This document shows positions 17,307 to 31,300 of a stretch of 64,000 nt of DNA, piece by piece. The position numbers were made by a program, and so were the translations under genes. Under the pieces are notes generated by a model. It saw only the letters and a list, made by a program, of their open reading frames with translations. It had not been told where the DNA came from and did not search any database. The stretch's first letter is position 1. Every line of letters begins with the position of its first letter. The stretch is from CAZRIE01 sp964600075 (GTDB lineage: Bacteria; Bacteroidota; Bacteroidia; Flavobacteriales; Flavobacteriaceae). Where the stretch lies: NCBI GenBank assembly GCA_964600075.1, contig CAZRIE010000001.1:62001-126000 (forward strand). Direction: 5' to 3'.

Positions 17307-19355
17307 ATGAAATTTGTTAAATACATAGCGTTCGCCTTAATAGCTGCCTTGGCATTTACCAATGTTCAGGCACAAGCAGACGACCCAGTTCTTTTATATA
17401 GCCCGGCGTCCCAGAACCTTTTGAAATTCAATAGGTTCTTGATCAATCCGACGTTTTCTACAGTGCGGGAAGATAAATCATACGTCAACCTTTTGCATAG
17501 AAACCAATCGGTACAATTTAAGGACAACGACCAGACTTACTTCTTAAGCTATAGTGGTAGAATAGGTGATAGAAGTGGGCTTGGGCTTAGCTTGTATACA
17601 CAATCAATAGGCCCGGTATCAAATATTGGGATTTTGGCCAATTACGCTTATGGCATCAAATTGAGCGACAAAAGTAATTTCACCTTCGGTGGAAATCTAG
17701 CATATTATAGCACTGGACTTGATCTAAATAACATCGATGTCATCGATCCCAATGACTTTAGGCTAAACGGTACGGAAGATAGCAACGTGCTTTCCTTTCA
17801 GCCCGGTTTCAACATTTCTTACGGAAAGTTTGATTTTGGTGTTTTTGCCGAAAATCTTTTCGACTACAATTTAAAGACCAGCGAATCACTGACCGATTTC
17901 GGCGATAAAACGTATTCAAGTCATTTACAGTATACCCATAAATTCAATAATGATTCGGGTATTATGGAAGGTAGTCGTCTGATGCCTTTGGCACGTGTGC
18001 GTATGAACGGACAGAACCGTTTTGCCTCTGATGACGCTGAAGCCCAAGATATTACCTATGGAGGAAGCCTTATTCTAGATCTCCCCAAACTGGGCTGGTT
18101 GCAAGGCGGCTATGATAGTTTCTTCGGAGCTTCTGCCGGAGCTGGTTTCAACATTAATAGAAGACTTTCCCTTGGTTACACCATGGAAAAAGGCTTTACA
18201 ACCGATTTGGATAATCTGGGCATAACCCATGAAATTTCATTTGCCTATTCCTTCACGCCGAACCTTACAGAAGACCGCGTGATGCTTGAAGATGATTATG
18301 AGGACGAATTGGTCGACAACGAAGACGTCGATAAAAACGATTTGGCTGCCAATGAGGAAATCGCAGAACTCAAACGAAAATTGGCCGAGAACGACGCCAT
18401 CATACAAGAGCTGATGTTCCGACAAGATTCGTTAGAGGCCGACCGTCAAAAAGACCTGGAACGCCGTTTCAATATGGTAATGACTATGGTGCGCAATGAG
18501 ACCAACAGTGAACGCCCAGATCTTGAAAAACGAGCTGAAAATCTTTTCTTGGGTGGTCAAGATAGGCCAGCTGTTACCGAACAAAATTCTAGTAACGACG
18601 GTTTTGCGCAAAACTCAGGCAACCAATCACGAACTGCCGCTGTTCAAGACAAGACACGAAACAAGATTGAAAAAGACAAGAGCGTTAAAAACAGAAAATT
18701 CAAAAACCTAGATGGAGTTGAAAATGGCTATTATGTGGTAGCCAATGTCTATAAGGGCGGAAAGTATATGGAAAAGTTCTTGAACGATATGAGCGATCAA
18801 GGTTTTTCATCTGACTACATCGATAACCCTGAAAATGGTTTGAAGTATGTCTACCTCGAGCGTTATGATACATGGCAAGAAGCCTTAGCTGCTCACAAAA
18901 GCAATATGGACGGCGCATATGCCGGAGATCTATGGATCATGAACGTAGAGAACCGCTATACCAATGAAGCCTATGCCAACAATGTCGATAAACTCAAAGA
19001 AAAATCAGCTAAATACGATACCGATGTGCTACAACAAAATGTTGTGGTCAAAGACCAGGTCGTTTCAAAAGAACTCACGAACAAAACCTATAAAATCGAT
19101 GGTATCGGTTCGGGCTATTACATTATTGCAAATGTATTCGCCAACCCTAAAAATGCCAACCGGTTCGTGAAGCTTTTGAATTCTTATGGCCTTAGTGCCA
19201 GCTACTTTATTAATCCCGAAAACAACTGGAGATACGTGTACCTAAAAAGACACGCGTCTTGGAACAATGCCCTAATATCCTACTATACCAACCTAAATGA
19301 CTCGTATAACGACAAAATGTGGATTATGCGCGTCAAACCAAACCTACTGGCTTAA
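17307..19355 (+). CDS. sprD: SprD-like PorP/SprF-family outer-membrane protein with tandem SPOR-like repeats
   Basis: A 682-residue protein with a signal peptide (AFALIAALAFTNVQAQ). A PorP/SprF-type barrel domain covers about residues 25-320 and opens YSPASQNLLKFNRFLINPTFS. An acidic stretch and short coiled coil follow (about 325-395), then an Asn/Lys-rich linker. Two related C-terminal modules sit at about 464-550 (GVENGYYVVANVYKGGKYMEKF) and 594-680 (GIGSGYYIIANVFANPKNANRF). These resemble SPOR domains, which bind denuded peptidoglycan strands. That would tie the outer-membrane barrel to the wall. It starts 6 bases after sprC and its stop abuts the sprB ATG. Confidence 0.8.
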   Translation: MKFVKYIAFALIAALAFTNVQAQADDPVLLYSPASQNLLKFNRFLINPTFSTVREDKSYVNLLHRNQSVQFKDNDQTYFLSYSGRIGDRSGLGLSLYTQSIGPVSNIGILANYAYGIKLSDKSNFTFGGNLAYYSTGLDLNNIDVIDPNDFRLNGTEDSNVLSFQPGFNISYGKFDFGVFAENLFDYNLKTSESLTDFGDKTYSSHLQYTHKFNNDSGIMEGSRLMPLARVRMNGQNRFASDDAEAQDITYGGSLILDLPKLGWLQGGYDSFFGASAGAGFNINRRLSLGYTMEKGFTTDLDNLGITHEISFAYSFTPNLTEDRVMLEDDYEDELVDNEDVDKNDLAANEEIAELKRKLAENDAIIQELMFRQDSLEADRQKDLERRFNMVMTMVRNETNSERPDLEKRAENLFLGGQDRPAVTEQNSSNDGFAQNSGNQSRTAAVQDKTRNKIEKDKSVKNRKFKNLDGVENGYYVVANVYKGGKYMEKFLNDMSDQGFSSDYIDNPENGLKYVYLERYDTWQEALAAHKSNMDGAYAGDLWIMNVENRYTNEAYANNVDKLKEKSAKYDTDVLQQNVVVKDQVVSKELTNKTYKIDGIGSGYYIIANVFANPKNANRFVKLLNSYGLSASYFINPENNWRYVYLKRHASWNNALISYYTNLNDSYNDKMWIMRVKPNLLA

Positions 19356-22300
19356 ATGATACCAATACGCATACCTTTACCCAAACTAGTACTAGTCTTT
19401 GGATTTTTACTAAGCACCTTTTTCTATGGAAGCGCCCAAGAGGTGGCTCCTTTTGCACCAAGATTAGCTGGAGGCAATATTGAAATAAGAGGAGATATCA
19501 TCTTTGTGGGCAATAATATCCTAAACCGCGCCACAGAAGCGAATCCAGCGCAAGCGAATACGCCTTACAATGGAACTTCAAATAACAATTCACTATGGAT
19601 GGAGTATATCGATATCGATGGTGTTGTCGATACGAACGGTGATGGCAACGACGATACATTTAGTTCCAGTAGTGCCGAACTGAACATTGCCGACCCTAGT
19701 TGTTCACAGGTAAGGTATGCCGGTCTGTACTGGGCAGCGACTTATCCTAATGAAAGAAGCACTAATGGAAGTGCTCAGTTCAGCGGAACACCAAGAATAG
19801 AAGATTGGTTCAACATAAAATTTCAAGTGCCCGGAGGTACTTATGTGGACCTCACCGCAGATACCGCCGCAGATACCGCAGGGCAAGAAGATGATATTAT
19901 CTATGATGGTTACGACCCTGTAAACATTAACAACTCATTTAAGGATTCTCCATATATCTGTTATAAAAACGTAACGGATTTAGTTCGTTCGAACACCAAC
20001 ACCAACGGAGAATATACCGTAGCCAATGTGCGCGCCACAAAAGGGCGTAGAAACGGATCTAGTTCTGCGGGCTGGGTCATGGTTATCATCTATGAAAACC
20101 CTAATGAATCGGGTAAATTTATCTCGACTTTCGACGGGTATGCCGGTATGTCGGGTGCTGCCGGAAATGTAGATGTTGCGGTCAATGGTTTTAGAACACT
20201 TCCAACACCTTTTCCCGTACGGGCAAGAATAGGCGTAGGAGCCTTGGAAGGTGACAGGCGCATTCGCAATGACCGGTTTTTCTTAAAAGCGAATTCCAAC
20301 ACCAACTTTACCAATTTATCTACAGGACTTAACCCTACGAATAACTTTTTCAATTCCACAATAACATTGAACGGCTCCGAGGTGCCAACAAGAACACCTT
20401 ACGGCACAAACACTTTAGGTACAGATTTAGATTTGTTCAACCTAAACAACCCTACCAATTCCGTACTGCCAAACAGCGAAAGTGGGGCCATTTTACGTTT
20501 TACCTCGACTGGAGATGGATACGGTTCCTTTTTAGCCGTATTTGCCGTTGAAATCATTGAGCCTAATATTGTTCTAGAAAAAAGAGTAGAGGACATCGGC
20601 GGTAATGATATTACCGACGGAGGTGTTAATCTAGGACAAACCTTAGATTATGTGCTCTCCTTTCGAAACTTAGGTAATGACGATGCCGTCAATTACTCCA
20701 TACGTGATGTATTGCCCGTAAATACAAGCTACGTTAGCTTTGACGTTTCCGGTGCGCCCGGTGTAACGGCAAGTGTCGATCTCACAACTAATGAAGTTAC
20801 TTTTAGCATTCCCGATAATCTTGTAGAAATCGGAGATCCCACATACTCGATTCGACTTCGGGTAAAGGTTGCCGAAAACTGTTTTGATTTTGTCGATGCC
20901 TGTTCCGACCAAATCCAAAATCTAGCCTACTCGACCTATCAGGGCGACATTAATAGTGCTGTTATTACTGACGACCCCAGTGTTAGCGATTTTGACAACT
21001 GCGGTTTCGTAACTCCCGGTGCCACTAACTTTTTATTGGACGATCTATCCGCCTGTAATTTCTTTCGTACTGCTCAATTATGCGGTGATAACGTCGTATT
21101 GGATGCCGGTGACGGTTTTGATTCCTATGTTTGGGTAAGGGACGATAACAACAACGGCCAAATCGATGGCTCGGATACCACAATGAACGATGGTGACCCC
21201 GATAGCGACCCTAGCACTCTTTTAGTCGACGATGTTGGAGTCTACATTGTAGATAAGATTATACCTGATCCCTGTAAAGGTTTTACGGAAATCATAACTG
21301 TAGAACGTTTTGGAAGCACCCAGACCAATCCAATTGTAGACTATTTTAATGATGTGAACGGTGATGCTAACCCAACAAACGATATTCAAGGAGAAATCGT
21401 ACAATGCAGCATCGACGGCGATTTATTGCCTAAAATATTCCTTTGCGGCACCAACGATACGCAGCTCATGCAAGTCAATATTACAGATGCGCAAAGCCTT
21501 TCTTGGGAAAAATTGAATGAGGCAAGCTGTACGGCCGCACCCGACGATTGTGCCAATAAAAATTTGGGCTGTGCCTGGAACCAAGTGGGTACGGGTAATA
21601 ATTATACGGCTGATACGGCCGGAAAATACCGATTGGTAATTAACTACACCAATGGTTGTTTCAGTAGATTTTATTTTGATGTTTTTCAAAATGTGTTGGA
21701 CATTCAATACAACAGAAGAGATATTATTTGTACACGAGATGGTCGAATTAGAATCACTAATCTTGGTAGCAATTACGGCTACCAATTAGTGGATGATGCC
21801 AATAGCTCCATTTTAATACCCTTTAGCGCTGGGCAAGGGCCTAGGTTCGATTTCACTTCAGGACAAAATGGGTCATATAGGGTAGAAGTAGTGCAGCTCG
21901 ATGGTTCTGGAAACCCCATCCTAGGTGCATGTATATTTAGTACAGAACCCATAGGTATACGTGACCGCGATTTTCAGGTCGATATTGAAACCACTCCGGC
22001 AAACTGTAACGCCCAAGGCACTATAAAAATAGACGTTTCGAATGTAAGGGCAGATTATAACTATGTTCTAAGAAGGGCAGATGGCACTTTAATCGATGAT
22101 GAAACTGCCCAATCGGACAATACGCATACTTTCAGTGTAAACCCTGGTGACTACATCATTGAAACAACTACGCGCGATGGATGTTTCGATACGCAAAATG
22201 TAACGGTAGCCCGAACTCCAGATCCGACGCTCTCGGCCTTGACGACCATGAATATCGGCTGTACGCCGGGTACCATAGAACTAACAAGAACAGGCGGACA

Positions 22301-25300
22301 GGGAAATCCTGATTTTCTATATGCAATTTGGAGTAAAAATGGCACTGATCTCTACCCGAATATAACTTCGATACCAGCCGATGCCTATCAAGTAGTCTCT
22401 ACTTTCAATTTCGGATGGCGTGATGACGATGGTGACGGCACCGACGAATATATTCCCGGTGAAGACGGCACTTACGAATTCGTGATTATAGATGCCAACA
22501 ACTGTTTTGCCTTTTCAAATCCGGTCACGATAAACGATAACGGCACAACGACTATCGATTCGATTACAGAAACGCAGCCTTCCTGTAGCGGAGATAGCGA
22601 CGGAGCATTAACAATCATTGTTTCGGGCGGAGTTGCGCCTTTTCAATATAGCATCGATAACGGCACTACCTATCAAAGTACACCGAACTTCGTGAATTTG
22701 AGTACGGGTACATATACTATCAGGGTCTTAGATGATTCGGGTTGTGATATATCTCAATCTTATGACTTATCCGAACCTTTTCCATTAAGTGCTTCCGCAG
22801 GTGTATCTCGTGATGCCACTTGTGACCCTAATGGCGCGGAAGTACGAATCACCAATGTCGTTGGAGGAAACGGCACTTATCAATACAGTTTTGATGGCGG
22901 CGGCACTTATGGCGCGACCACTATTGCCGTACTTCCTCCGGGAGACTATACGGTAATTGTTAGTGACGGTTCTTGCGAATTTCCAATGAACGTAACGGTA
23001 GAGGATGTTCCTGACGAACCTGAAGTTACCCTTACTCCAGAAGTAAGCTATCTATGTGATGGAAATGCTGTGGTTACCGCTACCCCGAATATTAATACCT
23101 ATAACTATACCTATGCCTTGGATGGTGTTCCCAATTCGCCTGACCCAACGAGTAACGCTTTTCCGAATGTACTTCCCGGAACGTATACCGTCAGTACAAA
23201 TTATGTTTCACAAACACCTCCGACACCAAGCTTGTTGTTGTCAGAGGACTTTGGTTACGGAGCGACCATTCCCAACCCTAATACAACTGGTTACTTTTAT
23301 GAAGATCAATTGAACAATACTACCCCGAGTGGTGCCCCGATCGACAATGGAGCTTTTATCAACGACTACGAATATGCGGTAACCAGTAATATTGAAAGAC
23401 CTTTTGGTGCATGGTGGAATCCCGAAGACCATACTTCAGGTAATAGATTGACCCAAGGACGTTATTTAGTAATTAACATTGGCGCACCTTCACCTGGGCA
23501 AGTCATTTATCAAAAGTCCATCAACGATATCATACATAATCAACCAATAAGCGTGTCGTTATGGTTGGCCAACCTAATCCGCTCTGGAAATCGAGTGGCT
23601 CCAGATTTGACTATTGAATTACGACATCCTTCTACAAATGCTTTAGTAACATCCTCCAACACCGGGGCAGTTCCTGAAAATGTTGATTGGAACGAATATG
23701 TGCTCTCCCTCAATCCAGGGGCGAACTCCAGTCTTAATCTTGTTATCCTTACCAACGAAAGTGAAACTAGCGGTAACGACGTGGCTATGGACGATATAGC
23801 AGTATATCAAACTCCGGAAGTATGCGAACTAACCGTAGAAACACCAGTTACGGTAGTGGCCGGAAACGTATTCACAGCCAATATAACCGCTACTTCAAAC
23901 GTAAGCTGTAACGGCCTGAACGATGCGACTATTACCATAGAGACAGAGAACTTCGACGCCGTCGCAGGGTTTGAATATTCCATTAATGGGGGGCCCTTCG
24001 TAACATCGACAACTTCTCCAGTGACCACAACGGTACCACTTGGTGCTGGGACACACACGATAGAAGCCCGGAAAGCAGATGAGATTACCTGTTCCAGAAC
24101 GATTACACATACGATTACACAACCGAATTCCCTTATCGCTAATGCGAACATCACATCCGCGCTGACCTGTACCAATGGTGGCGCTACGATTACCGCAAGC
24201 GCCACGGGCGGTACGCCGACCTATGAATACCAATTGGAGGATACCGCGGGAACCCCTATAGCTTCCTATGATTTTGCCGCTAACGGAACAAATACCATAT
24301 TTACGGCACTTCCGGCCGGTAACTATATCGTTCGCGTTCGGGACAACAACAATTGTGAGGACGTCATCGATACGGCCATTCCAGTCATAGCGCCCGCCGT
24401 GACGACATTTACCCTGACGCCGACCGCCTGTTATTCCGGCGCCAACGACGCCTCCATACAGGTGGACGTTACAGCAGGCAACGGTGGCTATACCTTCAGT
24501 ATAAACGCAGGGCCGTTCACCGCACCTGCCCCGGTAACAGCAACAACGCATACCTTCGCCAACCTGGCGAACGGAACCTATACCATCGACGTGCGAGACG
24601 CCTTCGGGTGCAACGCCGTGCAACAGAACGTAACCATAGATCCACAATTGACGGTGACGGCCTCGGCCCCCAACATCACGGCATGTGCGACCGATACCGA
24701 CATTGCCATTTCCGCGGCGGGCGGAGACACCAACTATGTGTATGCCGTAGTTTCCAACGGAACCGCGGTCCTGGACGGCGATTTCGCCACGACAAACCCA
24801 GTGACCGTTTCAGCTGCCGGGGACTATGACGTACACGTTCGCGACAATAACGGCGCGGCCGGATATTGTTCCGCCGTTTATACCATAACAATAGTCAGGG
24901 ACGCGCCGATAGCCATTACGGCCACACCGACGGCGGCCAGCTGTTTCGGTGGTTCCGACGGGGCCATCTCCATCGTCGTTAATTCCGGGGGGAACGCTCC
25001 CTTTACCTATAGTATCGACAACGGTGCTACGTATGTAACCGGTAACTCGTTCCCGAACCTGATTGCAGGCACCTATCCCGTACGTGTACGGGACGCAAAC
25101 AACTGCGAATCCGTTCCTGAGGACACCATTGTTGCCGAACCGGCACAGTTGATGGCCGAAGCGACGATCACACAGGTCTACACCTGTCTTGTTGACGCCG
25201 AAATTACAGTGGGCAACGTCACACCGACCTCGGGCGGTTCCGGCGATTACCAGTACAGCATCAACGGCGGGGCATGGACTGCCTCGACAACGGGAGGGCA

Positions 25301-28300
25301 GACCTTTACCAATCTGACCGACGATACGTACAGCATCAGGGTCCGTGATGCCAATGCGACTTCCTGTGAGATTACTTTGGCGGACGTGATTATAATCCCA
25401 CTTCCGACCGAACCGGCATTAAGTACCTCCGTTGCCTATAACTGCGACGGGAGCGGGAACATTACCGTTACGCCTTTCGACGCGACCTATACCTATATCC
25501 TGGACGGTGCATTGCCCGGACAGACCGGTGCGGGTGCAGACCTGTTCAACAATGTCGCCGTAGGAAGCCATACCGTTACCGTCAACTACGGAAGCGACTG
25601 TACCGTCGACATAAACGTCATCGTTGCAAACGGAAACACCTTCGAGGCCTCCATAACAGCTTTCGAGAACCTCGGCTGTAACGCCGACAGTACCGGGACC
25701 ATTACCATCGATGCCGATAACTACGGTGCCGGTGGATACGAGTACAGCCTGAACGGGGCAGCTTTTGTCGGGCCGTTCAGCGCCCCAGAACAACTTACCG
25801 GACTGGCCGCACAGGCGCACACCATAACAGTGCGCGATGTCGACGACCCCATTGCGGGTTGTACCGTTGCCCTGAACCAGACCCTTAACGAACCTACATT
25901 GGTCGTGGCAACAGGGAGCATCACCGAGCAGTTCACATGTAACAATACAGGGGCCACCATCACCGCAAGCGCCACGGGCGGTACGCCGACCTATGAATAC
26001 CAATTGGAGGATACCGNNNNNNNNNNNNNNNNNNNNNNNNNNNNNNNNNNNNNNNNNNNNNNNNNNNNNNNNNNNNNNNNNNNNNNNNNNNNNNNNNNNN
26101 NNNNNNNNNNNNNNNNCGCCAACCTGGCGAACGGAACCTATACCATCGACGTGCGAGACGCCTTCGGGTGCCCCGCCGTACAACAGAACGTAACCATTGA
26201 TCCGCAATTGACCGCTGTGGTGGATGTTGTAGATATCAGTTCTTGTACGAATGGCAGCATTACCGTTAATGCTTCCGGTGGAGATAGTAATTACACCTAT
26301 GCTTATGTTACAACAGGAACTTCCGTTACAGCAGTAGATTTCGTGGCCTCGATCACCTTTTCGGTTACTCCTGGAAACGATGGTGACTATGATGTCTATG
26401 TTTGGGACAACAATGCGGTTGATCCCCATTGTGAATATATGGAGACCGTTACAGTTGGTCCGGCTACACCGATTACATTTACTTCCACCCCAACAGATCC
26501 ACTATGCTATAATGGCGTTGGCTCCATAGAAGTAACTATTTCATCCGGAGATAACCCCTATACGATTCAGATCATCGATTTGGATAACGGCGGGGCTTCT
26601 GACCAGACCGATACTAATGTGATTGCAACAACGCAATCCTACTATAATTTGTCTTCTGGAAATTATACGATAATCGTAACCGATCTCTATAGCTGTTCGG
26701 TGACTGATACTCCAGTGAATATTGCCAATCCCGATGAATTGACAGGTGATGTCATTGGCGTTACACCGGCCACGTGTACGGGTGACCCTAACGATTTCGG
26801 ATTCCAGTTTATTCCCTATACCACAACTTTGGGAACCGTAGAATTTAGCGCAGATGGAGGAGCAACTTGGATCGGTGATAATAGCACCCCTGGCACTTCT
26901 GATCGCTTTACAGGTTATACCTCTGGTCAAACAGTGTACCCTTCTATGCGTACCGTTTCCGGCGGAGTTACTGTCTGCCAGACTGACCTTCCTGCATTTA
27001 TCATTCCATATCCATTGGATGATCTTGATATCACCGTTTTGGCGATTGTCGTGAACTGCAACGAATTACAAGTAACCGTTCAGGGTGGTCAGGGTACACC
27101 GGATTACGAATATACCTATTCCGAAGATCCGGCAAATTTCAACCCGGCTACTCCGATACACCCATGGACTACCCCTGCCAAAGGCCTATTGGACCCACAT
27201 ACTTTTGCAGGACTTGTACCTGGCAGAAGCTACGTATTCTATGTACGCGATAATGTAGGGTGTGTACGCCAGAGTAACGTGAATGTAAATGATTTGATTA
27301 CCGTTCCCTTGGAGATAACTACGGCTTCGGAACCTTCTTGCGCCGCAGCTTCAGATGGTAGCATCATTTTTACGGTTACAGACAATACGGCTCCCTTCGG
27401 AAACGAGTTCCGATGGACGGTATATGACGTAAGCGGTGGAACACCTGTTGCGGTAGCCTACAGCGGTGGTGGTGGAGCAGCAATTAATCAGCCTTATACT
27501 TCTCCCCAAGACGTAACGATTAACAGTTTGCCCGCAGGAAACTATTTTATCGATGTAATCGAAGTCGATGGTGGTGTTGACAGTTGTAGAGGTGCTTCGG
27601 AAAATCTTCTTTTGGACGAATTGAACCCGATTACTGCAAACCTGAACAAATTAAGGGATATTTCCTGTAACACTCCAGGATTGATTTCCATAGAAAATAT
27701 TAGCGGTGGTGGCGGTATGTTTACATATACCGTAACCGGACCCGCACCATTTGCTACTATTACCGCTACTCCCGATAATCCTGTAGAAATTCCGGCCAAT
27801 TCGCCTGCTGGAAACTATAATGTGACCATTACGGACCAATTTGGATGTTTTGCCGATCTCGGCCCGATCAACTTAAACCTAACACCGAATCCAACTATTG
27901 ATTCCATGGTAGTTGATAACTGTGCTTCGCCAACATCCTTGACCATAAATGCAACGAGTACGGCCGCACAGATTTTATATTCCATTGATGGAGGAGTGAA
28001 CTACGTGGACAATAGCGGTGTTTTCAACAATGTAACACCCGGCAACTACAACGTCGCCATAATCGACAGTAACGGTTGTACGGATACGGATACCGTTGAT
28101 GTATATCCTGTGCTGGAAGTCAATGTTAGCTTGACCAAATTGCTGGATTGTACCGCAACGCCCGATGCTCAAATTATCATGGAAGTCACTTTTGGTTCCG
28201 GTAATTATGATTACCAGATTACCAATGGTGCAGGTATCGTTATATCAAAAGCGGCCTTACCCAGCAACCCGTATGTTTTCAATGCAACGGTGGCGGAAGA

Positions 28301-31300
28301 CTATGTAATCACTATTTATGATAATAATACTTCTGGGCCTGAATGTACCCGAGTATTCCCGGTTACCGTTCCAGTTATAGTTACCCCAGTATTTACGGAA
28401 GCCCATATTGACATTACGTGCAACGGTGCTTCGGACGGTACGATCACCCTTACCGAGACCGACAACGGCATCAATCCGTTGACCTACAGCATCTCGCCCG
28501 CAGCAGGAAGCTTCAACGGCGCCACGAACACCTTCGAGGACCTTCCGGCCGCTACCTATACCGTGACCGGAACGGGAACCAACGGCTGTACGTTCGACAT
28601 CGCCGGGATCGTCATCGGCGAGCCGGTAGCCATGGCCGTAACACTAGATCCGATCGTGGATTTCGCCTGTACCATTGGCAACAACCCGAACAATGCGAGC
28701 ATAAGCGTTGCGAGTGTCAGCGGCGGTTCGAGCACCTACGTGCGCTACGAGTTCATAAACGACCAGGGAACCCCCGCAACAGGGGATGACGTAACCGTAC
28801 AGGACGGGACGAACACCGTCTACACGGAAACCAATACCATTGGCGGAACCTATATCATCAATGTATACGATGACAACGGATGTACCGGAACAACGACAGC
28901 TACCATCTTGCCGTTCGTCGAGATCACCGACCCGTCCGTGACTATCGATAATAGTGTTACCTGTAACCCGGGCAACGATGCGCAGGTATCCATAGGGATT
29001 ACCCTGAACCCGGTCACCGGAACACCGAATATTGAGTATTCCGTAGTGGGTACCGACAACGCGTACAGTTCGTTGAACCAAGTTTCCAACGTATTCGGTT
29101 CGTTGGGCATCGGCAACTACGAAGTTACCGTGACCAACACCGATACCGGATGTTTAGTTCAAACAGCTTTCGAAATCGAAGATCCCAATACCTTCGAAAT
29201 AGATGCCACTACCGTGGATGTCGTCTGCTTCGGAGACGACGGCTCGGTAAGCTTTACCATAAACGACCCCGTGAGCCCCTATACCAATGGGTTTACATGG
29301 CAGATCTATAATTCACAGGGTACGGCCGCCATTGGCGATGACGTACTTATCGTAGGCGCCAACGGTGTCTCGGCCAATGTAGGGCCAACAGTACCATTTG
29401 CCATAGGTGCAGGGGAGTACCGTGTCGAGGTTACCCAGGATTCCGATCCTTCGTGCGTATCTTCCGAACCGTTCACCATTGCGGGGCCTAACTCCCTAAT
29501 CACGGCAAATACCAATGTCGACCCGATTACCTGTGTAGGTAACGACGGTGTTATCGAGATTATCGACGTTCTCGGCGGATGGGGAGGTTACGACTATTAT
29601 GTCGGAATCGTTGCCCCGGCGTCCGCGGCCAGTTTCGTTACCGGACCTAGGTTCGACAACCTCGCCCCGGGAACCTATCAGGCATGGGTCATCGACCAAA
29701 ACGGTTGCCAGCGTGAAGTACAGAACGCTATTGTTCTTGCCGATCCAACACCGATCAACGCATCAATACAGATCAACCAGCCCAACTGTACCAATTTCGA
29801 GGGAGAGATCGAAGTGACGGCGGGCATAACGGGTGGACAGGGAAGCAACTATACCTATCAACTGATAAAGAACGGTACGCCTACCGGCGCGCCTCAAAAC
29901 ACAAGGGTCTTCACCGGCCTGGATAACGGCAGCTATCAGGTACAGGTAACCGACCAGTGGACGTGTACCTTTACAACAACGGCCGAAATACTTTACGAAC
30001 CTATCGTGCCCTTGGCAACTGTTGTAAAAACTATCGACTGCTCGGCCACTCCGGGAGGCGAGATAACCATCATACAGAACGGTGGTTCGGGGAACTTCGA
30101 TTACTCCGTTACCTATCCAGACGGATTCACGGTAGTCTTAAATTCCACCGGAATATTCAACGGTATGGACCAAGTGGGCGACTACCTCTTTACCGTGACC
30201 GATCAGACCGTAGGGCACGCATGTAGTACCACGATTACGCAGCGTCTTGAACCTGCCGTTACCCCAGTATTTACGGAAGCCCATATTGACATTACGTGCA
30301 ACGGTGCTTCGGACGGTACGATCACCCTTACCGAGACCGACAACGGCATCAATCCGTTGACCTACAGCATCTCGCCCGCAGCAGGAAGCTTCAACGGCGC
30401 CACGAACACCTTCGAGGACCTTCCGGCCGCTACCTATACCGTGACCGGAACGGGAACCAACGGCTGTACGTTCGACATCGCCGGGATCGTCATCGGCGAG
30501 CCGGTAGCCATGGCCGTAACACTAGATCCGATCGTGGATTTCGCCTGTACCATTGGCAACAACCCGAACAATGCGAGCATAAGCGTTGCGAGTGTCAGCG
30601 GCGGTTCGAGCACCTACGTGCGCTACGAGTTCATAAACGACCAGGGAACCCCCGCAACAGGGGATGACGTAACCGTACAGGACGGGACGAACACCGTCTA
30701 CACGGAAACCAATACCATTGGCGGAACCTATATCATCAATGTATACGATGACAACGGATGTACCGGAACAACGACAGCTACCATCTTGCCGTTCGTCGAG
30801 ATCACCGACCCGTCCGTGACTATCGATAATAGTGTTACCTGTAACCCGGGCAACGATGCGCAGGTATCCATAGGGATTACCCTGAACCCGGTCACCGGAA
30901 CACCGAATATTGAGTATTCCGTAGTGGGTACCGACAACGCGTACAGTTCGTTGAACCAAGTTTCCAACGTATTCGGTTCGTTGGGCATCGGCAACTACGA
31001 AGTTACCGTGACCAACACCGATACCGGATGTTTAGTTCAAACAGCTTTCGAAATCGAAGATCCCAATACCTTCGAAATAGATGCCACTACCGTGGATGTC
31101 GTCTGCTTCGGAGACGACGGCTCGGTAAGCTTTACCATAAACGACCCCGTGAGCCCCTATACCAATGGGTTTACATGGCAGATCTATAATTCACAGGGTA
31201 CGGCCGCCATTGGCGATGACGTACTTATCGTAGGCGCCAACGGTGTCTCGGCCAATGTAGGGCCAACAGTACCATTTGCCATAGGTGCAGGGGAGTACCG

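Noticed and set aside
23895..24647. Minus-strand ORF of 250 codons within sprB
   Set aside because: Shadow of the sprB reading frame; no recognisable domain or promoter.
25419..26429. Long minus-strand ORF (336 codons) opposite sprB
   Set aside because: It is antisense to the GC-richer repeat modules, spans the N gap, has Gly/Arg/Cys-rich composition with no family, and its partners recur in the other repeats only because the DNA is repeated.
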